Assembly: GCA_035192965.1 (NCBI GenBank)
Contig: CP136571.1
Location: forward strand, 2,314,501 to 2,378,500
Length of the DNA: 64,000 bases
Direction of reading: 5' to 3'
Origin: Fuscovulum sp.
Lineage (GTDB): Bacteria > Pseudomonadota > Alphaproteobacteria > Rhodobacterales > Rhodobacteraceae
The translations under genes were made by a program, and so were the position numbers. Shown piece by piece: positions 49,797-57,071 of the stretch. How positions within the stretch are numbered: position 1 is the stretch's first letter; every line of letters starts with the position of its first letter. The notes below the pieces were generated by a model. It was not told the DNA's origin and searched no databases. It saw nothing but the letters and a program-made list of their open reading frames with translations.

Positions 49797-50464
49797 AACT
49801 TGAGGTCTATCCCGACCGGGAATTCCTGATGCTGGGGCTGGCCAATGTGATTGCGGGTCAGTTGGCGGATTTCCTGCGGCGGGAAGGGCGGGCCTCGCTT
49901 TGCGTGCCGGGTGGCACCACACCGGGGCCAATCTTTGACACGCTGTCCGGCGTTGATCTGGATTGGGCCAATGTGGCCGTGTTCCTGAACGATGAACGCT
50001 GGGTGGCCGAGGACAGCCCCCGATCCAACACCCGCCTGCTGCGCGAACGCCTCCTGCGTGGCAAGGCAGCGGCGGCGAACCTGATCCCGCTTTTTTCCCC
50101 GGCAGAGACGCCCGAAGGCGTGTTGGACGACCTTGCCGAAGGCCTGCGCCCGCATCTGCCGATTTCGGTGCTGCTGCTGGGCATGGGGGCCGACATGCAC
50201 ACCGCTAGCCTGTTCCCCGGCGCGGATCGACTGGCCGAGGCGCTGGCCCCGGATGCACCGATCCTTCTGCCCATGCGGGCCGAGGCGGCAGGCGAGCCCC
50301 GCGTGACGCTGACCGCGCCAGTGCTGAAGGGCGCGATGAACATTCATATCCTGATCGTGGGTGAAGAGAAGCGCGAAGCATTGGAGCGCGCGCTTTCGCT
50401 AACCCCGGAAGAGGCGCCAGTGCGCGCCGTGCTGGACAACGCAATTGTGCATTGGGCGGAGTGA
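49793..50464 (+). CDS. pgl: 6-phosphogluconolactonase
   Basis: A 223-residue DevB/Pgl-type lactonase that hydrolyses the product of Zwf. ASLCVPGGTTPGPIFDTL and NDERWVAEDSPRSNTRLLRE are the sugar-phosphate-binding blocks; LLGMGADMHTASLFPG is the third family motif. It overlaps zwf by four bases (ATGA) and is followed at once by pgi, so the three are one translational unit. Confidence 0.94.
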   Translation: MKLEVYPDREFLMLGLANVIAGQLADFLRREGRASLCVPGGTTPGPIFDTLSGVDLDWANVAVFLNDERWVAEDSPRSNTRLLRERLLRGKAAAANLIPLFSPAETPEGVLDDLAEGLRPHLPISVLLLGMGADMHTASLFPGADRLAEALAPDAPILLPMRAEAAGEPRVTLTAPVLKGAMNIHILIVGEEKREALERALSLTPEEAPVRAVLDNAIVHWAE

Positions 50465-50467
50465 GTG

Positions 50468-52069
50468 ATGAAACAGGAATGGGCCGAGCTGGCCGCACAT
50501 CATCAGGCGGTCAAGGATCGCCGCATCCTTGATCTGTTCGCCGATGCCAACAGGGCAGGGGCCTTTACCGCCATTGCCGATGGGATGCGTCTGGATTGGT
50601 CAAAAACCAATGTCGATGCCGATGGACGGAAACTGCTGGTCGCTCTTGCCGCCGCATCGGGGGTAGAGGCCAAACGCGCCGCCATGTTCGGTGGCGTCAA
50701 GATCAACGAAACAGAAGGCCGCGCCGTCCTGCACACCGCTCTGCGCGATCTGGATGGCCCGGTGATGGTCGAGGGCGTGAACGTCACCCCCGGCATCACT
50801 GCAACTCTGGCCCGGATGGAGGCGTTCGCGCGCGACGTGCGCGATGGCCGCTTCATAGGGCAGGGCGGCCGGATCACCGATGTGGTCAATATCGGGATCG
50901 GCGGGTCCGACCTTGGCCCCGCCATGGCAACACTTGCGCTGGCGCCTTATCACGATGGGCCGCGCTGCCATTACGTATCCAACGTCGATGGCGCGCATAT
51001 CGCCGATACGCTGCACGGGCTGAACCCGGAAACCACGCTGGTGATCGTGGCCTCCAAAACATTCACCACAATCGAGACGATGACCAACGCCGAAACCGCG
51101 CGGGTCTGGATGGCGGGCAAGGTTACGAACCCTGCCGCGCAATTCGCCGCCGTGTCGACCGCCGCAGAAAAGACCGCTGCCTTCGGAATCGACCCTTCCC
51201 GCGTCTTTGGATTCGAGGATTGGGTCGGCGGGCGCTATTCCATGTGGGGTCCCATCGGCCTTGCGCTGATGCTGGCCGTGGGGCCAGAGGATTTTCGCGG
51301 CTTCCTCGCCGGGGGGCGGGCGATGGACGTGCATTTCCAATCTGCGCCGCTGGATTCGAACCTGCCTGTTTTGCTGGCGCTGGTGGGCATCTGGCACAAT
51401 CAGATCTGCGGCCATGCCACGCGCGCCGTACTGCCCTATGACCAGCGCCTGTCGCGCCTGCCCGCCTATCTTCAGCAGCTGGAGATGGAAAGCAACGGCA
51501 AGCGCGTGGCGATGGACGGGTCCGATCTGCCCATGCATTCCGGCCCTGTCGTCTGGGGCGAGCCGGGGACGAACGGCCAGCACGCCTTTTACCAGTTGAT
51601 CCATCAAGGTACCCGCGTGGTGCCCTGCGAGTTTCTGATCGCCCGGCAGGGGCATGAGCCGGATCTGGCGCATCAGCACCTGCTTCTCGTGTCGAACTGC
51701 CTTGCGCAATCCGAGGCGCTGCTGCGTGGCCGGTCGCTGGACGAGGCGCGCGCGATCATGGCGAAGAAAGGTCTGACCGGGGCGGAACAGGACCGGCAGG
51801 CCCGGCATCGCGTGTTCCCAGGCAACCGCCCCTCGGTCACGCTGGCCTATGACAGCCTGACTCCCTTCACGCTGGGCCAGATCATCGCGCTTTATGAACA
51901 CCGGGTCTTTGTCGAAGGGGTGATCCTTGGGATCAACTCTTATGACCAGTGGGGGGTGGAACTGGGCAAGGAATTGGCGCTGGCGCTGCAACCCGTGCTG
52001 GAAGGGCATCAGGGCACGGATGGCAAGGACGGATCAACCGCCGCTTTGGCCGCGTGGTTCCGCGGATAA
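50468..52069 (+). CDS. pgi: Glucose-6-phosphate isomerase
   Basis: A 533-residue isomerase that interconverts glucose-6-phosphate and fructose-6-phosphate. Visible signatures are [51 protein letters not shown] and [15 protein letters not shown]; the C-terminal catalytic lysine region is in [17 protein letters not shown] 50468 follows GTG 50465; either is possible. In a strain with zwf and an Entner-Doudoroff route, Pgi returns fructose-6-phosphate to the cycle. A triple hairpin follows. Confidence 0.97.
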   Translation: MKQEWAELAAHHQAVKDRRILDLFADANRAGAFTAIADGMRLDWSKTNVDADGRKLLVALAAASGVEAKRAAMFGGVKINETEGRAVLHTALRDLDGPVMVEGVNVTPGITATLARMEAFARDVRDGRFIGQGGRITDVVNIGIGGSDLGPAMATLALAPYHDGPRCHYVSNVDGAHIADTLHGLNPETTLVIVASKTFTTIETMTNAETARVWMAGKVTNPAAQFAAVSTAAEKTAAFGIDPSRVFGFEDWVGGRYSMWGPIGLALMLAVGPEDFRGFLAGGRAMDVHFQSAPLDSNLPVLLALVGIWHNQICGHATRAVLPYDQRLSRLPAYLQQLEMESNGKRVAMDGSDLPMHSGPVVWGEPGTNGQHAFYQLIHQGTRVVPCEFLIARQGHEPDLAHQHLLLVSNCLAQSEALLRGRSLDEARAIMAKKGLTGAEQDRQARHRVFPGNRPSVTLAYDSLTPFTLGQIIALYEHRVFVEGVILGINSYDQWGVELGKELALALQPVLEGHQGTDGKDGSTAALAAWFRG

Positions 52070-52074
52070 AGAGA

Positions 52075-52141
52075 CCCCCGGCGCATCACGCCGGGGGCCA
52101 AAAATCTTTGAAGATTTTTGCAAATTTCTTCGAAGAAATTT
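52075..52141. terminator. Triple-hairpin terminator between pgi and ridA
   Basis: Three perfect inverted repeats in tandem: CCCCCGGCG/CGCCGGGGG (52075-52097), AAAAATCTT/AAGATTTTT (52100-52119) and AAATTTCTT/AAGAAATTT (52122-52141). The first is GC-rich and the other two are AT-rich with T-runs on both strands, so it should stop transcription from both convergent genes. Confidence 0.82.
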
Positions 52142-52143
52142 GA

Positions 52144-52497
52144 TTACCTCAACGCCGCCGTCACGATGACTTCGACCAGATAATCCGGCGTCGCCAGCTT
52201 CGCTTCGCCCGTCGCCCGTGCCGGGGTGTGGCCCTGCGGGACCCATGCATCCCAGATGGCGTTCATCTCGGCAAAGGTGCCGATATCGGCCAGCCAAATC
52301 TGGGCAGACAGGATGCGCGTCTTGTCCGTTCCGGCCTCGGCGAGGATACGGTCCACCTCGGCCAGGCATTGGCGGGTCTGATCCGCCACGCTGCTGCCGG
52401 GATTGCCGACCTGACCCGCCAGCCAGACGATGCCATTATAGGCCACGGCCTCGGACATGCGGGCACCGGTGCCGATACGGGTGATGTCACTGTTCAT
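52144..52497 (-). CDS. RidA family protein, probable non-deaminase type
   Basis: A 117-residue YjgF/YER057c/UK114-fold protein. VAYNGIVWLAGQVGNPGSS and QTRQCLAEVDRILAEAGTDK match the family, as does WLADIGTFAEMNAIWDAWV. RidA enzymes that deaminate 2-aminoacrylate need Arg105 in the VARLPKD context. Here the aligned stretch is EAKLATPDYLVEV, with Lys100 in that place. This points to a Rid4-7-type member without imine deaminase activity. GGAAGGGA precedes ATG 52497. Monocistronic. Confidence 0.85.
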   Translation of the reverse strand: MNSDITRIGTGARMSEAVAYNGIVWLAGQVGNPGSSVADQTRQCLAEVDRILAEAGTDKTRILSAQIWLADIGTFAEMNAIWDAWVPQGHTPARATGEAKLATPDYLVEVIVTAALR

Positions 52498-52559
52498 GGA
52501 GATATCCCTTCCTGATTGCTTGCCGCTTGCTAACAAGACGAGCGCAGGAAGGAAAGGGA

Positions 52560-52633
52560 TGGAGCGGGTGAAGGGAATCGAACCCTCGTATTCAGCTTGG
52601 GAAGCTGCTGCTCTGCCATTGAGCTACACCCGC
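52560..52633 (-). tRNA. tRNA-Gly(CCC)
   Basis: On the minus strand: acceptor GCGGGTG, D-arm GCTC/GAGC, anticodon loop TTCCCAA (anticodon CCC), T-arm GAGGG/CCCTT around TTCGATT, acceptor 3' strand CACCCGC, discriminator T and encoded CCA. It reads GGG codons. The outermost base pair of the anticodon stem (27-43) is G-A; the other four pair. The promoter is at 52644-52672. Confidence 0.95.
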
Positions 52634-52643
52634 AACAGGGGTT

Positions 52644-52672
52644 GAGGTAAGCCAGCCGCGCGCCGTCGTCAA
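52644..52672 (-). promoter_or_regulatory. tRNA-Gly promoter
   Basis: Minus strand: -35 TTGACG (52672-52667), 17-bp spacer, -10 TACCTC (52649-52644), about 10 bp upstream of the mature 5' end. Spacing and position fit a strong sigma-70 stable-RNA promoter. Confidence 0.7.
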
Positions 52673-52698
52673 GCGGGTTTGGCGCGCGCCGCAGTGGG

Positions 52699-54357
52699 TC
52701 AGGGAACGGTGATTTCGGTCCGTTCGCCCGCCACCACGGTGACCCGTGCTTCGGTCATCACGGCGGGGTCGCCGCGATAGGCCTCGATCACATAGTCGCC
52801 GGCTGCGGCGGTCAGGTTGATCGCCTCGCCGTATTCGGTGTGCAGCCGTTCCCGTTCGCCCGAAATGTTGGCCTTGCCCGACATCACAAGGATCGACGAT
52901 GCCCCCGGCGCCGTCACGGCCATCACGCCTGCGTTCAACACCACCGACACATCCACCCGTTCGCCGCCCTTCACGGTAAAGGGCGCTTCGGCCAGGGCCA
53001 GATCAAGCCCCACTTCCACCACATAGTCCCCGGGCGGCAGGGTGAACTGGCTGCCCGCTCCATAGGCGGTGGCGATGCGGTCGCGCGAGCCATCAAGGTT
53101 CTTCTTGACCGGATAGACCGCAACGGAATGGGCGTTTGTCTCCAGCATCATGCCGTCGACATAGAACCCTTCCACGGCGGCAAGCCCGGCCTCGGCGATG
53201 ATGTCCACCTCGGTGGTTTGGGCGGCGGTGATGGCCACGGTCTGGGTGGCAAAGGCATTGCCCACCTCCACCCGCAGGTTCAGATCACCCGCGGGCACCA
53301 CGATATCGGTCGTGCCGTAATAGGTGCCTTGCCGTTCCCCAGCGGCGTTGAGCAATTGGACGGCGGCGCTGTCCTCATCCGGGCCGCCCGCACTGCCCTT
53401 GGGGTGGATGATCACCCGACCGGCGTTCAGAATGACCTCGGGCGCGGCGATGGCGTCAGCGGTGATGGTCACATCCTGTAACACCGTGACTTCGTCCAGC
53501 TTTGTTTCCAGCTTGTAGGTTCCGGGCTCGATGGTCACCGTCACCTCGCCATATTCGGTGGTCACGCGGTCGCCCAAAGATCCGTCGCTGGCAATCTGAT
53601 AAAGCGCAAAGGCCGTGCCCTCCTCGACCGGCACAGGCGCGCCCGGTGCGAAAAAGGCCAGCGGGGCAAAGTTGTAATCCGGCGCGGCAGGGGGCGGGGT
53701 GGGTTCGGGCGCTGGTGCCGGTTCCGGTTCTGGTTCGGCCACCGCCACCGTGGTCTTGAGCGCATCAGACAGGGATGAGGCATCCTTCGCCTCGATGTAC
53801 TTTCCGCCCGTATTCTCGGCCAGACAGGCGACGGTCTTGCCTTCCTCGGCGGTCAGGCCAAAGCCCACGACATGGGTGGTGAAATCCACCCCTGACGCCT
53901 CAAGTTCATTTCCCAAAGCGCAGGGATCGGCATCGCAGGTTTCGATCCCGTCAGTGATCAGGATAACGGTTGCCTTCGCCTCGGTGGATCGCAACTCGGC
54001 GGCTGCCTGACGAACCGCCTCGGACAGCGGGGTCTTGCCCAGGAATTTCATCCCCGCGGCGGCATCGCTGATGGCCTGCGCTGTGCCGGGTCCGGGGGGG
54101 ACGACCAGTTCGATATCGCTGCACGAACCTTTTTCGCGATGGCCATAGGCCATCAGGCCCAGTTCGGTGGCCGGATCAATCCCCGCCAGCACACCCGCCA
54201 GCGCCTCACGCGCAATCTCCAGCTTTGCCCGCCCGTCGATCTGCCCCCACATGGAACCCGAGGCGTCCAGAACGATGATGCTTTTCCCCTCGGCCAGCGC
54301 GGCATAGGGCAGCAGAACGGCGCAGACGGTGGCGAAAATCGATGCGCGAAAGGACAT
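52699..54357 (-). CDS. Exported VWA-domain protein with tandem beta-sandwich repeats
   Basis: A 552-residue protein with a signal peptide (SIFATVCAVLLPYAALAEG) and a von Willebrand A domain (about 25-205). The MIDAS motif is D31-A-S-G-S35, with TPLSEAVRQAA and ITDGIETCDADPCALG as the other metal loops. A Pro/Glu-rich linker (about 206-235) precedes four repeats of about 75 residues that share Y-G-x, x-PGxYxVEV and a V-x-x-G-ExxxxxVxL ending. No transmembrane segment follows. It is probably periplasmic and may bind a ligand or partner; pathway unknown. Confidence 0.85.
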   Translation of the reverse strand: MSFRASIFATVCAVLLPYAALAEGKSIIVLDASGSMWGQIDGRAKLEIAREALAGVLAGIDPATELGLMAYGHREKGSCSDIELVVPPGPGTAQAISDAAAGMKFLGKTPLSEAVRQAAAELRSTEAKATVILITDGIETCDADPCALGNELEASGVDFTTHVVGFGLTAEEGKTVACLAENTGGKYIEAKDASSLSDALKTTVAVAEPEPEPAPAPEPTPPPAAPDYNFAPLAFFAPGAPVPVEEGTAFALYQIASDGSLGDRVTTEYGEVTVTIEPGTYKLETKLDEVTVLQDVTITADAIAAPEVILNAGRVIIHPKGSAGGPDEDSAAVQLLNAAGERQGTYYGTTDIVVPAGDLNLRVEVGNAFATQTVAITAAQTTEVDIIAEAGLAAVEGFYVDGMMLETNAHSVAVYPVKKNLDGSRDRIATAYGAGSQFTLPPGDYVVEVGLDLALAEAPFTVKGGERVDVSVVLNAGVMAVTAPGASSILVMSGKANISGERERLHTEYGEAINLTAAAGDYVIEAYRGDPAVMTEARVTVVAGERTEITVP

Positions 54358-54435
54358 GGCAACCCCGGGGCAATGATGGACTATACCAAAGCGTAGGTTG
54401 GCCCCGGCCCTTGTGGCAAGCGATCTTTGGGCCGA

Positions 54436-54981
54436 TCAGGCTTTGTTTCCGATCAGGAAACGCGCCGCCACTGCCATTGCAGCCGTGTCCTGCGCGATTT
54501 CCCCCACCGCATCGCCCACCCCGTGCAGTGCGCCACCCCAGCGCATGCCAAGCCAGAGGATGGACCTTGTGACCATCGCCTCCAGCAATTCGGGAACGGT
54601 CGGTTCAGGGTCGGCGCGGCTTGTGATCAGATGCACGGTCTTTTCCCGCGCCCAATCGGCAAAGCCCGTTTCCGTCGCATCAAACCAGCCCGACCAATGA
54701 TCCAGCAGCAGCTTGGCCGGGGCGGGCAGGGCATACCAGTAGACAGGTGCCACGATGACGATATCGCTTGCGGCGCGCATGGCATCCATAATGGCAGCCA
54801 GATCGCCAACAGGCTGCGCCGTTGCGGGGCGAAGGTCACGATAGGGGGAAATCTGCGCCGCGCTCAGGTCAATCCAATGCTGTGCAGATACGGGCAGGGC
54901 CATGGCCGCATTTTGCGCCAGCAGCGCGGAATTTCCGCCGGGCCGTGCCGAAGACAAAAGAAAAAGATACCGCCGCTCCAT
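54436..54981 (-). CDS. NAD(P)H-dependent flavodoxin-like oxidoreductase
   Basis: A protein of about 181 residues with the flavodoxin_2/FMN_red fold. FLLSSARPGGNSALLAQ is the FMN-phosphate loop, and DIVIVAPVYWYALPAPAKLLLDHW is the P-x-Y-W isoalloxazine-binding motif. It probably reduces quinones or similar substrates in the cytoplasm; substrate unknown. ATG 54981 is preferred; a TTG 12 codons earlier is in frame. On its 5' side lies the fasciclin terminator (55015-55052), so it is transcribed separately. Confidence 0.82.
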   Translation of the reverse strand: MERRYLFLLSSARPGGNSALLAQNAAMALPVSAQHWIDLSAAQISPYRDLRPATAQPVGDLAAIMDAMRAASDIVIVAPVYWYALPAPAKLLLDHWSGWFDATETGFADWAREKTVHLITSRADPEPTVPELLEAMVTRSILWLGMRWGGALHGVGDAVGEIAQDTAAMAVAARFLIGNKA

Positions 54982-55014
54982 GCCGGTCAGGAAACGGAAC
55001 GATGCGCAAAATGA

Positions 55015-55052
55015 CAAGGGGGTTCCGGGCGAAATACCCCGAAACCCCCTTG
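55015..55052 (-). terminator. Terminator downstream of the fasciclin gene
   Basis: Two 15-base arms (55015-55029 and 55038-55052) pair with a single C-A mismatch around an 8-base loop. On the minus strand the stem is followed by TCATTTT. It lies 100 bp after the fasciclin stop codon and just upstream of the flavodoxin-like gene. Confidence 0.75.
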
Positions 55053-55152
55053 CCCGCCCCAGCGCCTGTGTTTTGGGGACAGAGATTGGCGCCAGAAGCG
55101 GTAGGTGCGCGGGTCAGGGAGTGACGGCCCCGCCCGCGCCTGCCACCTGCGA

Positions 55153-55710
55153 TTAATTCGCGGGCAGCAGAACCGTGTCGATCACATGGATCACGCCATT
55201 CGACTGCTTCACGTCGGCAATCGTGACGGTGGCAACATTGCCCTGACCATCGGTGATCTTGACTGCATCGCCATCCATCGCGGCGGTGAATTCGCAGCCG
55301 CCAACGGTGCCGATCTTGTGCATGCCGCCATCATCCGCGATCATTTTCACGATGTCGGTCGACATGGCATTCGCAGCCACGACGTGGCAGGTCAGGATCT
55401 TGGTCAGCATGTCCTTGTTTTCGGGCAGCAGCAGCGTTTCAACGGTGCCAGCCGGCAGTTTGGCGAAAGCGTCGTTGGTCGGCGCGAAAACGGTGAACGG
55501 GCCTGCACCCTGCAGCGTTTCCACCAGACCGGCGGCCTGCACGGCAGCAACCAGCGTTGTGTGATCAGCCGAATTCACGGCGTTCTCGACGATGTTCTTG
55601 TCCGAGAACATGGCCGCACCGCCGACCATCGGGTTCTCGCTGCCATCGCTGGCGGCCATGGCCATCGCAGAGGTCAGCAGCAGGGCCGGAAAAGCAAAGC
55701 GAAGTTTCAT
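55153..55710 (-). CDS. Secreted fasciclin-domain protein
   Basis: A 185-residue protein with a signal peptide (LRFAFPALLLTSAMAMAAS) and one FAS1 domain. The H1 block is TVFAPTNDAFAKLPAGTVE and the second conserved block is NGVIHVIDTVLLP. FAS1 proteins are adhesins or cell-surface proteins. GGGAG precedes ATG 55710. It is the third gene of a sigma factor/anti-sigma factor unit, 94 bp after the anti-sigma gene. That gap contains an ECF-like promoter (55757-55785), so it is probably a direct sigma target. Confidence 0.92.
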   Translation of the reverse strand: MKLRFAFPALLLTSAMAMAASDGSENPMVGGAAMFSDKNIVENAVNSADHTTLVAAVQAAGLVETLQGAGPFTVFAPTNDAFAKLPAGTVETLLLPENKDMLTKILTCHVVAANAMSTDIVKMIADDGGMHKIGTVGGCEFTAAMDGDAVKITDGQGNVATVTIADVKQSNGVIHVIDTVLLPAN

Positions 55711-55756
55711 CGTGTATCTCCCAAGGTTGAAGCAGCTCTCGCTGCCTTGCCCGGAA

Positions 55757-55785
55757 GTTACGGGGTGTGCGGGGCAGAAGTTTCA
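55757..55785 (-). promoter_or_regulatory. Candidate ECF-sigma promoter of the fasciclin gene
   Basis: Minus strand: -35 TGAAAC (55785-55780) within GGCTGAAAC, 17-bp spacer, -10 CGTAAC (55762-55757). The TGAAAC/CGT pair at this spacing is typical for extracytoplasmic-function sigma factors. The sequence just before the sigma gene shares GGCTGAAA but its -10 is poor. Confidence 0.5.
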
Positions 55786-55804
55786 GCCCCGCAAATTTTT
55801 CGGA

Positions 55805-56467
55805 TCACAGGTCCGTTATCACGCCTGCCGCGACAACCGGCCCGGTCGGTGCGCCCGTGGGCGACCCGCCAGCAGGTTCCACAGACACGGCCAGTGTCCA
55901 ACCGGCCGGGGCCTCGGGATAGGGGACGGCGATGGTCTCACCCTCCAGCAGGCCCAGCGACACTGGGGCTGCATCCGGTGCGATGATCCAAAGCTGCTGC
56001 ACCTGCCCTTCCGGCGCGGCCGTCCCGGCCACGCGTGTCACGGTCAGGGCCTGCCCGTCAAAGCGCGCCTCGAACCGCAGGCTTGCATCTGCCTCGCCCA
56101 GCGTGGCCACCACGGGCGGCGGGGCAGGCGGTGTGAACATGACCACTGCGCCAATGGCAATGGCGGCAGCAGTCGCCGCACCGGACAGCCAACCGAACAG
56201 CGGGCGGCGGGCGGGTTTGGCCGCAACCGGGAACAGCCGCGCCTCGATCCGGGGCAACAGGTCGGGGGCGGGCACTTCGGCGTAATCGTCATTCAGCGGC
56301 GCCAGCCGGTTTTCCCATGCGGCCACACGGGCCACAAAGGCGCTGTCATTCTTCAGCCGCGCCTCAACGGCGCTGCGATCGGCCAGCGACAGAACGCCCA
56401 GCACATATTCCGCGGCCAGCGCGTCATCTGCATCCAGTGGCGACAAGGGGGTGTCTTCGGTTGTCAT
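55805..56467 (-). CDS. Anti-sigma factor, RskA/anti-sigma-K family
   Basis: A 220-residue membrane protein. The cytoplasmic zinc-less anti-sigma domain (ALAAEYVLGVLSLADRSAVE) is N-terminal. One transmembrane helix lies at about residues 95-115 (AATAAAIAIGAVVMFTP), and the periplasmic part is the RskA C-terminal domain (AAPEGQVQQLWIIAPDAAPVS). Its stop-start overlap with the sigma gene (ATGA) couples their synthesis. It would hold the sigma factor inactive until a periplasmic or redox signal releases it. Confidence 0.9.
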   Translation of the reverse strand: MTTEDTPLSPLDADDALAAEYVLGVLSLADRSAVEARLKNDSAFVARVAAWENRLAPLNDDYAEVPAPDLLPRIEARLFPVAAKPARRPLFGWLSGAATAAAIAIGAVVMFTPPAPPPVVATLGEADASLRFEARFDGQALTVTRVAGTAAPEGQVQQLWIIAPDAAPVSLGLLEGETIAVPYPEAPAGWTLAVSVEPAGGSPTGAPTGPVVAAGVITDL

Positions 56468-57012
56468 GCGTCCATGCACTCCCTCAGCCGCAGCAGGCTG
56501 CGCCGCAGCCATGTCCGCATGGTGTTGAGAGGCACGTCAAACCGTGCGGCAAGGTCGACATAAGACAGCCCGTTCAGATAGGCCCCGCGCACCGCCTCGG
56601 CCCTGTCGGGTTCCAGCGTGGCAAAGCATTCGGCGATACGGCCCGCTTCGCCCAAGGCGATCAGCCGGTTTTCCGCCGTTGGGGCGGCATCGCGCACGGT
56701 ATCCAGCGCATCGGCATCGTCGCGCAGCGACTCGTCCGGGCGGGCGCGCAGCCTGTCGATGGCGTGATTCCGCGCGATGGCGATGAGCCAGGTCATGCCG
56801 CGCCCCTTCGTTGCGTCAAAGCGTCCGGCTCGCAGCCAGATGCGGGTGAAAACTTCCTGAAGCGCATCCTCCGCCTCGGGCCTTGTGCCTAGGATACGCA
56901 GAAGCACGCCCAGAAGTTTCGACGCAGTCTTGGAATAAAGTTCACGAAAGGCCGCGCGGTCCTGCGCGGCCACCCGGGACAGAAGATCGGCTACCGGGTC
57001 TTCGTCAATCAT
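56464..57012 (-). CDS. ECF sigma factor, SigK-like
   Basis: A 182-residue sigma-70 family ECF factor. Region 2 has FRELYSKTASKLLGVLLRIL and the promoter-melting WLIAIARNHAIDRLRAR; region 4 has GLSYVDLAARFDVPLNTM and RTWLRRSLLRLRECM. It is coupled to an RskA-type anti-sigma factor and sits before a fasciclin gene. In mycobacteria SigK and RskA control the fasciclin proteins MPT70/MPT83, so the arrangement is suggestive. ATG 57012 is chosen; the upstream extension to 57054 is probably not used. Confidence 0.92.
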   Translation of the reverse strand: MIDEDPVADLLSRVAAQDRAAFRELYSKTASKLLGVLLRILGTRPEAEDALQEVFTRIWLRAGRFDATKGRGMTWLIAIARNHAIDRLRARPDESLRDDADALDTVRDAAPTAENRLIALGEAGRIAECFATLEPDRAEAVRGAYLNGLSYVDLAARFDVPLNTMRTWLRRSLLRLRECMDA

Positions 57013-57071
57013 GGTTACCCTGCTTGTCTGCCCCCTGTTTGTAAGGCGTCGCACGCAGAAGGAAAGCCCTT

